Part shown: piece by piece, positions 1-8,358 of the stretch
Layout of the letters: each line of letters starts with the position of its first letter
How positions within the stretch are numbered: position 1 is the stretch's first letter
NCBI RefSeq assembly: GCF_000750005.1
Contig: NZ_JPYA01000060.1
Location: 1 to 64,000, forward strand
Length of the DNA stretch: 64,000 nucleotides
Source of the DNA: Geobacillus icigianus
GTDB lineage: Bacteria; Bacillota; Bacilli; Bacillales; Anoxybacillaceae
Reading direction: 5' to 3'
Translations under genes and position numbers: made by a program
The notes under the pieces: generated by a model
What the model saw: only the letters and a program-made list of their open reading frames with translations
Told to the model about the DNA's origin: nothing
Databases searched by the model: none

Positions 1-116
1 ACACGCAAGTTTACACAAAAAACAACACATTTATTTACGGCCTATATTTCATTTCTGTAGATGAACATTTTTCATTACAGTAATTTCTATGCCCTAAGAG
101 ACAAACAGGGTATCCC

Positions 117-221
117 CTAGGCGACATAGAGCTGTTTTTTAATCACATCAATGGATATATCTTGCTTCGCGTCGTCATTGATGAACTGGGCGATGCTCTG
201 ACCTTTCCGCGATCGAAGCAA
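117..221 (-). other. Unrecognised short ORF or C-terminal tail of a lost gene
   Basis: A 34-codon leftward frame can begin at a TTG and ends ...DVIKKQLYVA before TAG. I do not recognise it. It lies beyond the hairpin that follows the narK remnant, so it may be the tail of a gene lost in the same decay. It could also be chance. Confidence 0.2.
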
Positions 222-233
222 CCCCAGTTTACA

Positions 234-268
234 CGAAAAGGTGTCCCTAAGCTCCGGACACCTTTTCG
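234..268 (-). terminator. Strong hairpin after narK remnant
   Basis: Perfect 13-bp inverted repeat (CGAAAAGGTGTCC and its complement) around a 9-nt loop. It lies just downstream of the leftward narK remnant. The run of T after the stem on the minus strand is short, so it is a plausible but not ideal intrinsic terminator. Confidence 0.5.
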
Positions 269-293
269 CCGTCTGTTGTTTGATTGCAGCCTT

Positions 294-663
294 TTATCCG
301 GATCGCTCCACCATACCGTTCGCACGGGGGACATCCTCAACCGCCTGCGCTTGTAAACGGCGCGCCGTCAGCATAGCCCCTCCAAGAACAATGGCAAACA
401 GCCAAAATCCGTATGCCGGGGAACCGAGCCACTGCTTCATCGCCCCGAGCACGTTCGGCAGCAAAAACCCTCCCAACCCGCCGGCCGCCCCGACGATGCC
501 GGTCAGCAATCCGACTTCTTTCGGAAACCAAGTTGGAACGACTTGGAACAAAGCACCGTTTGCCGCACCAAAGCAAAGGAAAAGAACGACCATCAATCCA
601 AACACGATAAAAAGGGGCGGCAATGCGCCGATGAACGCAAGCAAAACCGCTCATCGCCACCAT
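294..663 (-). pseudogene. narK: narK nitrate/nitrite transporter, C-terminal remnant
   Basis: The readable 116 residues match the last part of an NarK-type MFS nitrate/nitrite antiporter: the GAANGALFQVVPTWFPKE region, a glycine-rich GIVGAAGGLGGF helix and the final WLFAIVL membrane helix. A full NarK has about 400-500 residues, so roughly the first three quarters are absent. Directly upstream the reading frame seems to continue in another phase (atggtggcgatgagcggt...), which suggests a 1-nt frameshift as well as the deletion. The junction lies immediately after the stop of the DnaA_N-like gene. The only start available in frame is an internal TTG at 644. I infer a dead gene left from a former nitrate-respiration cluster. 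Confidence 0.6.
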
Positions 664-1064
664 CAGTGGATCGGCCGCGAAGCAAGCAATTCATCGATGA
701 TTCGTGAATAATGGTCAACGCGCCGTTCGAGCTCATCGACTTGCTTCTCCAACTGCGTCATATATTGCCGGAACGTAATCGGCACCCCGTGCCGCTGTTC
801 AAGCCGCTTCTCGATTTGCTGCCGCTCGCCGCAGACGGACACGAAAATGCGCATATCGCGGCCAAACACCTCGCGCACCGTCTCGCCGATCAGTTCGCCG
901 TATCTGATTTGCAGCCATTCACATTGAATCTCGTTCACGCATTCGATAATCAGCCAGTCTTCATCCACCGTCGCGGACGTCGATGCGAACCAAGCATCAA
1001 AAGAGGCGCCAGACAATTTTTGCGCGAGCTTAGCTTTGACCTGCTCCCATAAATGTTCCTTCAC
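663..1064 (-). CDS. Stand-alone DnaA N-terminal-domain protein
   Basis: The 133-residue protein has the fold signature of DnaA domain I in residues 3-80 (LWEQVKAKL..., SFDAWF, then ECVNEIQCEWLQIRYGELI). A charged helix follows (residues 100-125, LEKQVDELERRVDHYSRIIDELL) that may form a coiled coil. It lacks the AAA+ and DNA-binding domains of DnaA, so it is not the initiator. DnaA domain I is a protein-protein interaction module, which makes a partner-binding role plausible. The start is GTG behind GGAAGGAGGAGG. Its neighbour is the narK remnant; small DnaA_N proteins are, to my knowledge, found in nitrate-reduction clusters of Geobacillus, but I could not verify this here. Function unknown. 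Confidence 0.75.
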   Translation of the reverse strand: MKEHLWEQVKAKLAQKLSGASFDAWFASTSATVDEDWLIIECVNEIQCEWLQIRYGELIGETVREVFGRDMRIFVSVCGERQQIEKRLEQRHGVPITFRQYMTQLEKQVDELERRVDHYSRIIDELLASRPIH

Positions 1065-1200
1065 CGCTCCTCCTCCTTCCGTTAAAAATAGGCCACACTC
1101 AACAGTGACAGAGCGAAACGATGCAAAACGAAGAATTCGTGATGAGAAAACATGACGTTTGCGTCGCGCTATGGGCGAAGTTCACCACTCGCTCCCCTCG

Positions 1201-1330
1201 AAGGCTGGTGAAAAACCGCGGATTCCCTTCATTAATCGAGAATGAGTGAAAAGCAGAACCGATGCAACAAAGTTTTTCTAGTTGAGAAATCACATTGTAA
1301 AGCCGTATCCCCGATGAAATCGCCAGCCTT
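1201..1330 (+). repeat. MITE-like dispersed repeat, copy A (in a 440-bp gene-free gap)
   Basis: An approximately 130-bp element has imperfect terminal inverted repeats (AAGGCTGGTGAAAA at the left; the complement of AAGGCTGGCGATTT at the right). Its internal block gatgcaacaaagtttttcta-gttgagaaa recurs at about 4738, 36571 and 39688. The rest of the gap 1065-1506 holds no credible gene; a small palindrome (gccttctagaaggc) lies near 1462. Confidence 0.45.
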
Positions 1331-1506
1331 CTAGAAAGCGGGGCATGTTGGGTAACATACGGCCAGACGTCACTATTTTTCACCGAAAGAAACCTTATCG
1401 AATCCGTTTTTTTTGGACAAGATGCCGCTGCTTGGCGTCCGGTAACCATCGGTTCATTAGCCTTCTAGAAGGCGGATCAAAACCTCTTGAGCAGCCCCCT
1501 TCTTCC

Positions 1507-1908
1507 CTATTCGTTCGGCTGCCAAAGATGCTCACGCAATGCGCTGCGAATGTCATCCGGAATCCGTTCAGGACGTCCCGTCTCAAAATTGAAATTGACA
1601 TACACCGCCCGTCCTTTGGCGCAAACCACCCCGTTTTGATGGATCTCCTCATAAATCGTCAGGCTTGTGTTGCCAATACGCTCAATACCGGTGTACACTG
1701 TCACATCTTGTCCGTAATACATTTGATGGACATAGTCGACTTCCATGCGAATGATTACCATCCGCCAGCGCCGAAACGACAAATCCGGCGTAAACAGTTT
1801 GAAAATTTCATGCCGACCGGCTTCAAACCAAACAGGCACCGTCGTGTTGTTAATATGACCGACACCGTCCGTTTCCGACACGCGCGGCGTGATGACCGTC
1901 GTAAACAT
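1507..1908 (-). CDS. Acyl-CoA thioesterase, hot-dog fold (YbgC/4HBT family)
   Basis: The 133-residue length fits a single hot-dog domain. Residues 11-30 carry the family active-site pattern ETDGVGHINNTTVPVWFEAG, where the Asp and GHxNN segment form the catalytic loop. The rest, including FRRWRMVIIRMEVDYV and the strand VCAKGRAVYVNFN, follows the 4-hydroxybenzoyl-CoA thioesterase-like family. It should hydrolyse an acyl-CoA thioester in the cytosol; the acyl group cannot be told. ATG start with GGGAGGAAAGAGG immediately upstream. It appears monocistronic. Confidence 0.85.
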   Translation of the reverse strand: MFTTVITPRVSETDGVGHINNTTVPVWFEAGRHEIFKLFTPDLSFRRWRMVIIRMEVDYVHQMYYGQDVTVYTGIERIGNTSLTIYEEIHQNGVVCAKGRAVYVNFNFETGRPERIPDDIRSALREHLWQPNE

Positions 1909-2114
1909 CCTCTTTCCTCCCTAAAAACACCTCAAATGTATTCCAGTTCGCTGTCGTTCTCTTTTTGTCGAATCGAGACGATTGATGTATATTCGTTCGC
2001 TTCAAGAGGCGAAAATTCCTTCTTCACCGTCAAGAAAATGCGGAAAATGTTGCCTTTTGAGCGAAAAAAGCCGTAAACCTAAACATGGAAAACCACTTTC
2101 GCTTTCCAAACAAA

Positions 2115-2147
2115 AAATACAGGAGCCAACCAACAGCCCCTGTATTT
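2115..2147 (-). terminator. Intrinsic terminator of the Fe-ADH gene
   Basis: The stem AAATACAGG / CCTGTATTT has a 15-nt loop. On the minus strand it is followed by TTTTTTG. It starts 6 nt after the dehydrogenase stop codon. Confidence 0.7.
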
Positions 2148-2152
2148 CTTCC

Positions 2153-3340
2153 TTATTCATGGTTCGGTTCGACGATCGTCCCGGCAAACGCGGCTTCGTA
2201 AATCGCGCGGATGTCGGCTTCCAACAGCGGCAGCGGGCTGCGGGCGAGCAGCCGTTTCTGTTGGACAGCATCTTTCGTCAAGCTTTCTAACGCGCTTTCC
2301 GGGATGCCGAATCCGCCCAGCGTCTTCGGAATGCCGACGTCGGCGACAAGCCGTTCCAGTTCCTCGACGCACCGATATGATGCTTCCACTTCGGACAAAA
2401 AGCTCGAGTTGCCGCCGAGCGCGTTTAAAATATCAGCCATTCGTTTCGTGCAGCTTTGACGGATGTAGCCCATCACATACGGCAAAAGCACGGCGTTCGA
2501 TTCGCCATGGGCGATATGAAACTGCCCGCCGAGCGGATACGCGAGCGCATGCACGCCGGCCACCCCGGCGTTGAAAAACGCCAAACCCGCTAGGTAACTA
2601 CCGTTCGCCATATCCGTGCGCGCCTGTTTGTCCGTTCCGTTTTCCACCGCTTTGCGCAATGAGCGAGAAATGAGGCGCATGGCCGCGATCGCCAACCCAT
2701 CCGATGTCGGGCTCGCGTTGACCGACACGTACGCTTCGACCGCATGGGTGAGCGCATCAATCCCGGTTGCGGCCGTCACCCGCGGCGGAACGGAAACGGT
2801 CAGCTGCGGATCGACGATGGCTACATCAGCCAACAAGCAATCGTGCGTCACGACATCCTTTGTCGTTTCTAAGGACAAGACAGAGATATTCGTCACTTCC
2901 GACCCGGTGCCTGATGTCGTCGGAATCAAAATTTTCGGCAGCCCTTTTTTCTCGAGTGCCCGCGTTCCCGTCAAGTTTAGGTAGTCGGCAACCGAACCGT
3001 CATGCACCGCCAAAACAGCGGCCAGTTTTGCCAAATCGAGCGCGCTACCGCCACCGACGCCGATGACAAGATCGAACTCCCCATCGCGGGCAAACGCCAC
3101 CGCCTTTTCCCCTGTCGCAAGCGGCGGCTCGGGCACAACGTCGGTATAGACGTGCACACTGTACCCTGCTTGCCGGAGCGGAGACGTCACTTGCTCGACA
3201 AGGCCGATTTTCTCAAGCATTGGGTCAGTAATCACTAAAATTTGTTTCGCTCCCAACCGCTTCACTTCCGGAACCAAATGCTTAAGCGCCCCCCAGCCGA
3301 CATGGCTGAGCGGCGGAAACACAATGCGAGCTACAGTCAT
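2153..3340 (-). CDS. Iron-containing alcohol dehydrogenase (group III)
   Basis: The 395-residue protein has the classic Fe-ADH layout: an N-terminal NAD(P)-binding half with GGGSALDLAKL near residues 95-105 and PTTSGTGSEVT near 138, then an all-helical metal half. Metal ligands are visible as the Asp/His of GIDALTHAVEAY, the His of GVAGVHALAYPL and the His of HGESNAVLLP. It interconverts an alcohol and an aldehyde or ketone with NAD(P); the substrate is not deducible. Start chosen at the ATG before TVARIVFPP because GGGGAGA lies 5 nt upstream; a 14-residue longer form is possible. It is flanked by unrelated genes and ends at a good terminator. A second Fe-ADH lies at 55508. Confidence 0.85.
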   Translation of the reverse strand: MTVARIVFPPLSHVGWGALKHLVPEVKRLGAKQILVITDPMLEKIGLVEQVTSPLRQAGYSVHVYTDVVPEPPLATGEKAVAFARDGEFDLVIGVGGGSALDLAKLAAVLAVHDGSVADYLNLTGTRALEKKGLPKILIPTTSGTGSEVTNISVLSLETTKDVVTHDCLLADVAIVDPQLTVSVPPRVTAATGIDALTHAVEAYVSVNASPTSDGLAIAAMRLISRSLRKAVENGTDKQARTDMANGSYLAGLAFFNAGVAGVHALAYPLGGQFHIAHGESNAVLLPYVMGYIRQSCTKRMADILNALGGNSSFLSEVEASYRCVEELERLVADVGIPKTLGGFGIPESALESLTKDAVQQKRLLARSPLPLLEADIRAIYEAAFAGTIVEPNHE

Positions 3341-3443
3341 GGTTCTCCCCATCCTTTCTATTCGTTGATCAAACAGCGCCATTTAGACACTCGCTCAAAA
3401 CGACGCGACCCGCTTTTTCCATCAGACAAATGCAAGGGCTAAT

Positions 3444-4478
3444 TTAGCGGCCCTGCGCCTCCTCCAGCTCCCGCTTCAGTTCCTCGACAAGCTCCACCGC
3501 CGGAAGTTCCCGCGCCAGCCGGTATCCTTCTCCAGCCCAAAGCGACATCCGCTCCGGATCGCCCGCCTTGGCGGCGGCAGCGCGCAGCGGCTTCGTCATA
3601 TGGTGCACGTGCGGATACGCCGCCGGCGCTAGATCGCGATATTCGGCCATAAAGCGGTTCGCCAGCCCGCGCGCCGGCCGGCCGGTAAACGCCCGTGTCA
3701 CAGCCGTTTCGGTAAACCGCGGATCGGCAAGCGCTTGCTTATGGAGCGGATGCGCCCCGCTTTCTGGGCAGCGCAAAAACGCCGTCCCGAGCTGCACCGC
3801 GCTCGCCCCCGCTTTGAGCGCCGCCGCGATGCCGCGCCCGTCCATGATCCCGCCCGCCGCCACAAGCGGGAGCCGAACCGAAGCGCGCACGTCGGCCAAC
3901 AACGGGAACAACGCGATCGCCTCATCCTGCTTTGGATCGTTGCCAAACGACGCGCGATGCCCGCCCGCTTCCGCCCCTTGCACACAAAGGGCGTCCGCGC
4001 CGGCTTCAGATGCAATGTGGGCCTCTTCCACCGATGTCACCGTCACGATTACAAACGACCCAGCTTTCTGCAAGGCGGCGATCACCGCTTTGTCCGGGCA
4101 GCCAAACGTAAAGCTCGCGACCGGCACCTGCTCCTGAAGCAGCACATCCAGTTTCGCTTCCCAATCATCGTCCTCCCATTTCGGCTCGCCGACTGTTGCG
4201 CCGAGCCGTTCCGCCTCAGCCGCCAATACGGCGCGGTAGCGTTCGAGCGCCTTTTCATCCACCGTTTTATCCCCCGGCACAAACACATTCACCCCAAACG
4301 GACGATCCGTTAGCGCCCGCAGCTTGTGAATTTCTGCCCTCATCGCTTCCGCCGTCTTGTACCCGCCAGCCAAAAATCCAAGCCCTCCGGCATTCGACAC
4401 CGCCGCGGCCAGTTCAGGTGTTGACACGCCGCCTGCCATCGGTGCTTGGATGATGGGGACGGGAAGTGTAGAAAACAC
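3444..4478 (-). CDS. Nitronate monooxygenase / NAD(P)H-dependent flavin oxidoreductase
   Basis: The 344-residue TIM-barrel flavoprotein of the 2-nitropropane dioxygenase family opens with PIIQAPMAGGVSTPELAAAVS. It carries the flavin-binding loops AGADALCVQGAEAGGHR (around residue 160) and AAGGIMDGRGIAAALKAGA (around 210), with the His of AGGHR as the usual catalytic base. Such FMN enzymes oxidise alkyl nitronates (for example propionate 3-nitronate) and so detoxify them; relatives include NAD(P)H:quinone reductases and FabK, so the substrate is uncertain. The start is GTG behind GGAGAGGGGAG. It is leftward and apparently monocistronic. Confidence 0.85.
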   Translation of the reverse strand: MFSTLPVPIIQAPMAGGVSTPELAAAVSNAGGLGFLAGGYKTAEAMRAEIHKLRALTDRPFGVNVFVPGDKTVDEKALERYRAVLAAEAERLGATVGEPKWEDDDWEAKLDVLLQEQVPVASFTFGCPDKAVIAALQKAGSFVIVTVTSVEEAHIASEAGADALCVQGAEAGGHRASFGNDPKQDEAIALFPLLADVRASVRLPLVAAGGIMDGRGIAAALKAGASAVQLGTAFLRCPESGAHPLHKQALADPRFTETAVTRAFTGRPARGLANRFMAEYRDLAPAAYPHVHHMTKPLRAAAAKAGDPERMSLWAGEGYRLARELPAVELVEELKRELEEAQGR

Positions 4479-4716
4479 GATTGATCTCCCCTCTCCTATC
4501 CGTAACTGCCGTATCCTCGCTGACTTCTTTACTCTTTCGTGCTCCGCCCAAGGAATTCCTGCCTCTTAGTGAATCAATATGTCTAGAAGGACAGCGATGT
4601 AAGGGGAAATGTTGCTCCTAACAGCTTTTCTTAAATTGAAAAACCTTGCGACACCGTAACCTTATCCCTTTCGGCTGCTCGCCCATCCAGCGAAGCAGTT
4701 GTTTTTCGTAGGCCTT

Positions 4717-4813
4717 GGATGAACGTGTGAAAAGAAGCGCTGATGATACAATGTTTTTCTATTTGAGAAATGCTTCTAGGAATCGGTGTGTACTAATAAT
4801 CACCGTCCTCCTA
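4717..4813 (+). repeat. Dispersed repeat, diverged copy B
   Basis: This stretch contains gatacaatgtttttctattt-gagaaa, near-identical to the core of copies A and C. Its right end taatcaccgtcctcctaa parallels the right end of copy C. That end abuts and slightly overlaps the truncated IS4 fragment. The left end is unclear. The gap 4479-4799 holds nothing else that I recognise. Confidence 0.35.
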
Positions 4814-5399
4814 AGTCTTTCAAACAAAGGTCTCCTTCTTGAATGGTCGATCGAAGGGACGCTCCGTAGGCGGCGTCATGATGACGGGCATCTTCGACGT
4901 CCACATGGAGAACCTTCCCTTCTAGCCATTCATATTCTAACTGAATTTTCACCCTAGGCCCCGCACATCCCTCGTAAATCCCTTGGATCTCAGGAGGCAG
5001 TTGAAACGACGTGGAATCGAGAATGCGAATCCGGCGAAACAGCGAATGTCTTTGACACACGTGACGGGCCTCCTGCGTCTGATGAATCAGCAGTTTTTCG
5101 AACACCGCTTTGAGGAAACTCACCGCTTTTTCATGAAACCGTTGATTGAGCCCTTCCGCACTCAGAGAGGTGTTTTGCTTAAGAGCTAGAGCACTGCAGA
5201 GCTGCACCAATGATTTTTGACCGCCTTCTTCCTGGAGAAATGTGCAAAGTGCCACGAAATCATGGGCGCGCAACTTCCCCTTTCGTTGAATAAATCGATG
5301 ATCTCAGGCCATCTGTTCCAGCTCATCACACGATAACACGCTTCGTAATCCCTCTAAAAAACAATGCCATTCCTCTTGGAGAGATAAGGACGTCTTCAA
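4800..5399 (-). pseudogene. IS4-family transposase, 5' half with internal stop
   Basis: Reading from a TTG at 5399 gives an IS4-type transposase N-terminus (MKTSLSLQEEWHCFLEGL...). An in-frame TGA follows EQMA, then the frame resumes with DHRFIQRKGKLRAHDF. The first catalytic Asp (RILDSTSFQLP) and the region of the second (GDLCLKDLG) are present. The protein then stops, so the part with the catalytic Glu (YREK motif) is missing. The element is therefore dead twice over: nonsense mutation and 3' truncation. Its 5' end lies against the broken Gfo/Idh/MocA gene, which it seems to have interrupted. Confidence 0.7.
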
Positions 5400-5444
5400 A
5401 AAAACCACCCTTTCTAAGACATGATGAAGTCTTCAAAAGGATGG

Positions 5445-5921
5445 TCAAATGAGGCATAGATTTATTCCTGTTTTCTTAACTTGATGGCTATGGGTTACCT
5501 CCCCGGAATCAACCAATTCCTTGACTCTTTTATACACCGACGCATACCGGCGGTTCATTCCCAAGTTGTAAATCGCCTTTGATCGTTCAGCCGCTTGCCT
5601 GATCTGCTCTGCCCCCTCCAAAGAAGTTGCCATCGGTTTTTCTGAGAAGACATGCACATTGTTTTCCAGACATTTTAGTACCGGCTCAACATGCATCGTG
5701 TTTGGCGTCGTCACGTAAACAGCATCTACACCAAGATCAAATAATTCCTCGAGGCTTTTGACCGCTTTTGCTTCCCCGGCTTCCTTCGCCAATGAAGCGG
5801 CTCTTTCTTCCACAATATCCGCTACCCCAATAATTTGAACCCGCTCATCTTTCTTTAGGATCGACGTATGTACCTTGGCAATCCCTCCGGCTCCCAAAAT
5901 CCCTACTTTCACCCGAGTCAT
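5445..5921 (-). pseudogene. Gfo/Idh/MocA oxidoreductase, truncated by IS
   Basis: Residues 1-150 are a good Gfo/Idh/MocA Rossmann domain: KVGILGAGGIAKVHT at the nucleotide-binding turn, VYVTTPNTMH near residue 70 and the catalytic-lysine motif EKPMATSL near 95. Family members have about 330-390 residues, but here homology ends at DSGEVTHSHQVKK. The frame closes with TGINLCLI, encoded by the abutting transposase fragment. The C-terminal substrate domain is absent from the window. It was probably the target of the LacI-type regulator upstream, since two AAGCGCTT operators lie in its promoter region. It may still be transcribed but should not be active. Confidence 0.75.
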
Positions 5922-5952
5922 TATTTTCTCCTCCTCATCTCCGTTGTAGCAG

Positions 5953-5964
5953 GGAAGCGCTTTC
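5953..5964. promoter_or_regulatory. LacI-family operator 1
   Basis: GAAGCGCTTTC has the AAGCGCTT core of LacI/CcpA-type operators. It lies 35 bp upstream of the truncated oxidoreductase gene. A partial match to a cre site is also possible. Confidence 0.5.
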
Positions 5965-6035
5965 TAATACATCGAAAACAATGGTTATCATGTCCATTAA
6001 TAATAGTGCAATCTAATCTCCATCGAACTTTTTGA

Positions 6036-6048
6036 GCAAGCGCTTTCC
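6036..6048. promoter_or_regulatory. LacI-family operator 2
   Basis: AGCAAGCGCTTTC carries the same AAGCGCTT core, 83 bp from operator 1 (about eight helical turns). The spacing could allow looping by a LacI-type tetramer or by two dimers. Confidence 0.5.
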
Positions 6049-6128
6049 TTTTGTTTTTTATTTTACCCTCAACCTATTATTTTATCAAGTGTTTTTTCTA
6101 AATTTATAGAATTTTTATTAAAAAATAA

Positions 6129-6154
6129 AAGAACAGCTACTTACAGCTGTTCTT
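6129..6154 (-). terminator. Terminator of the LacI-type regulator gene
   Basis: The stem AAGAACAGCT / AGCTGTTCTT has a 6-nt loop. It is followed on the minus strand by TTTATTTTTT. It separates the regulator from the oxidoreductase it probably controls. Confidence 0.8.
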
Positions 6155-6219
6155 CTCATTAAATTCAACGTTTTCTCCAGTAACATCTATTATTCCATAA
6201 AAACAATCTGCTCACATCC

Positions 6220-7236
6220 TTACGATTTCACTTTAGCGATATGACAGGCCGATTTCCTTACCACTAGATGAGGCGGCAAAATGATCCGCTGTTTCGTATG
6301 ATTGGTCTCTTCAATTTGGGCGATTAGCAGGTCAACCGCTTGCCTTCCCATTTGTTCAATAGGTTGGGCGACTGTCGTCAACGGTGGATCGATAATGGCC
6401 GATAAAATCGTATTATCAAATCCAACCACTGACAGATCATCGGGAATGCGGAGTCCCAACTCTTTGGCCGCCTGATAAGTGCCAACGGCAAGAGAATCAA
6501 AACAGGCAAAAATCGCTGTCGGCCTTGGGGTCGACTGCAACAGCTCCATCGCCGCCTTTTTTCCATCAGCCATCGAATAGTCCGTATATACAATCCAAGA
6601 TTCTTCGCATTTCAAGCCGTTCTCTTGAAGCACCTGCTGATAGGCCTGCAATCTGTATTTATCACTTGTGCGACTTAAATTCCCTAGCATGATCGCGATC
6701 TGTCGATGACCTAGGGAAACAAGATGCGAGACGGCTTGATACCCTCCTAAAAAATCATCAACTCTCACTACGTTAATGGCTAGCTCTGGGATATCTTGAG
6801 CAATAAAAACCAAAGGGAAATTCTCTTCCAACAACTCTTTGATCATTGTATAATTGTTCGTTGTCGTTCCGATGATGATGCCATCCACGCTTTTTTGACG
6901 TAACAAAGAAAGATACATTTCTTCCGTCTCCGGGTTGTTATCCGTATTGCACATCAGAACGTTAAACCCTTGTTCTCTTCCTCGATCTTCCACTTTCCTA
7001 GCGATTTCAGAAAAAAACGGGTTTGCTACATCAGGAATGACAAGGCCAATCGTTCTTGTCCGCTTCCCGGTCAACGCCGAGGCGACCATACTCGGTTGAT
7101 AATGCAACTCTTCCATTACTCGAAGGACTCTTTTTCTCGTTCTTTCACTTATACGTCCCGTATTATTGAGCACTCTTGATACCGTTGAAATAGATACACC
7201 AGCTTTTTTCGCTACATCGTAGATTGTCACTTTCAT
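6220..7236 (-). CDS. LacI-family transcriptional regulator
   Basis: The 338-residue protein starts with the family DNA-binding helix-turn-helix (TIYDVAKKAGVSISTVSRVLN, residues 3-23) and the hinge region YQPSMVASALTGKRT. A periplasmic-binding-protein-like sensor domain follows (GLVIPDVANPFFSEIA from residue 69; DDLSVVGFDNT near 265). It should repress target genes in the absence of a sugar-like inducer. Its neighbour is a Gfo/Idh/MocA gene of the kind often found in inositol or sugar-acid operons, but that gene is truncated. Palindromes with AAGCGCTT in its own upstream region and in front of the oxidoreductase suggest autoregulation and local control. With its target broken, it may be an orphan. 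Confidence 0.88.
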   Translation of the reverse strand: MKVTIYDVAKKAGVSISTVSRVLNNTGRISERTRKRVLRVMEELHYQPSMVASALTGKRTRTIGLVIPDVANPFFSEIARKVEDRGREQGFNVLMCNTDNNPETEEMYLSLLRQKSVDGIIIGTTTNNYTMIKELLEENFPLVFIAQDIPELAINVVRVDDFLGGYQAVSHLVSLGHRQIAIMLGNLSRTSDKYRLQAYQQVLQENGLKCEESWIVYTDYSMADGKKAAMELLQSTPRPTAIFACFDSLAVGTYQAAKELGLRIPDDLSVVGFDNTILSAIIDPPLTTVAQPIEQMGRQAVDLLIAQIEETNHTKQRIILPPHLVVRKSACHIAKVKS

Positions 7237-7278
7237 CGTTTACCAATCTCTCCATTGATTATAGTTAACCTTGTTAAG

Positions 7279-7290
7279 TAAAGCGCTTGC
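7279..7290. promoter_or_regulatory. LacI-family operator 3
   Basis: TAAAGCGCTTGC lies about 43 bp upstream of the regulator start codon. It shares the AAGCGCTT core with operators 1 and 2, which is consistent with autoregulation. Confidence 0.5.
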
Positions 7291-7368
7291 CCTTTTAATG
7301 TTATTCTAATTCTTTTTCCACTTTCTTTCAATGCTTTTTTCGATTTCATAATAAATGAAGCCCATATA

Positions 7369-7394
7369 AAAACCGGCCTGAATTGACCGGTTTT
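7369..7394 (-). terminator. Terminator of the enoyl-CoA hydratase gene
   Basis: The stem AAAACCGG / CCGGTTTT has a 10-nt loop and a following U-rich end on the minus strand. It lies 24 nt after the hydratase stop codon. Confidence 0.75.
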
Positions 7395-7417
7395 AAGCAA
7401 AAATATCGTCGTTTCTC

Positions 7418-8182
7418 CTACCTCCCCCGAAACACCGGTTTCCGTTTTTCTAAAAAGGCGCGGACGCCTTCGCGGTGATCTTCGGTTTGCCGCATGCGCT
7501 GTTGGGCGTCGGTTTCAAGCTCTAGGACGCGAAGCAAGTCCGCCTTTGTTTGCTCGACGTACAGCTGTTTCGTGGCGATCATGGCTTGGAGCGGTTTTTC
7601 CTGCAAGGAGGCGATCCATTGTTCCGCTTGCTCCTCATGATCGACAACGAAATCGACGAGGCCCAGCTGCTGCGCTTCGTCGGCGCTCATCGGTTTTCCT
7701 TCCCAAATGATCTGTTTTGCTTTTGCCGTACCGACGCGCTGCGCCAAGAGGAAATGCCCGCCGCCGTCAGGGACGAGGCCAATGCCGATAAAGTTCATGG
7801 CGAGGCGTGCTTCTTTTGTAGCGATCAGGTAATCGCTTGCCAACGCAAAGCTGAACCCAAGGCCAGCAGCGGGCCCATGGATGAGCGAAACAGTGATTTT
7901 CGGCATCGTATACAATCGCATGATCATCTCTTGGATCGTGTTCATCACCGTCTGAAATTGACTCGGGTCATTCACGGAAAGCATCGTCTTAATGTCGCCG
8001 CCTGCCGAGAATCCCCTTCCCTTGCCGCGGATGACGACGATCGAAGCATCACTTTCTTCGATTTGCCGCAATGCGCCGACAAGTTCTGTTAACATTTGTC
8101 CATCCATCGCATTGAGTGACTGCGGGCGGTTCAGTTCCAATATTGCTTTGTTTTGGTCAAATGTCAGCACAACTGTTTCCAT
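7418..8182 (-). CDS. Enoyl-CoA hydratase/isomerase family protein
   Basis: The 254-residue crotonase-fold enzyme has the usual length. The first oxyanion-hole segment is GRGFSAGGDIKTML (about residues 55-68). The second is HGPAAGLGFSFALASDYLIA (about 103-122). The active-site loop FIGIGLVPDGGG (about 133-144) carries Asp where the classic hydratase second Glu would be, a pattern also seen in isomerases. It acts on a cytosolic enoyl-CoA in fatty or aromatic acid breakdown; hydratase and isomerase cannot be separated here. ATG start behind GAGGGGGGAGAG. It is isolated from other beta-oxidation genes in the window. Confidence 0.85.
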   Translation of the reverse strand: METVVLTFDQNKAILELNRPQSLNAMDGQMLTELVGALRQIEESDASIVVIRGKGRGFSAGGDIKTMLSVNDPSQFQTVMNTIQEMIMRLYTMPKITVSLIHGPAAGLGFSFALASDYLIATKEARLAMNFIGIGLVPDGGGHFLLAQRVGTAKAKQIIWEGKPMSADEAQQLGLVDFVVDHEEQAEQWIASLQEKPLQAMIATKQLYVEQTKADLLRVLELETDAQQRMRQTEDHREGVRAFLEKRKPVFRGR

Positions 8183-8358
8183 TGCTCTCCCCCTCTGAAT
8201 GATGATTCATTTATTCATTCTCTATAGAGGCTCTTAACTCCTTGCAGCTAACAAAAATATTGTGAAAACATCAGTGCTTGACATATTCATTGATTTGTAA
8301 TAAGTTCTATCACGGCGTTACTTTATTACATCCGTTTGCCTATGAAGGGGTCGGTATA

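Noticed and set aside
241..711. Rightward 156-residue frame over the narK remnant
   Set aside because: No recognisable domain, no ribosome site, and it is antisense to a clear NarK C-terminus.
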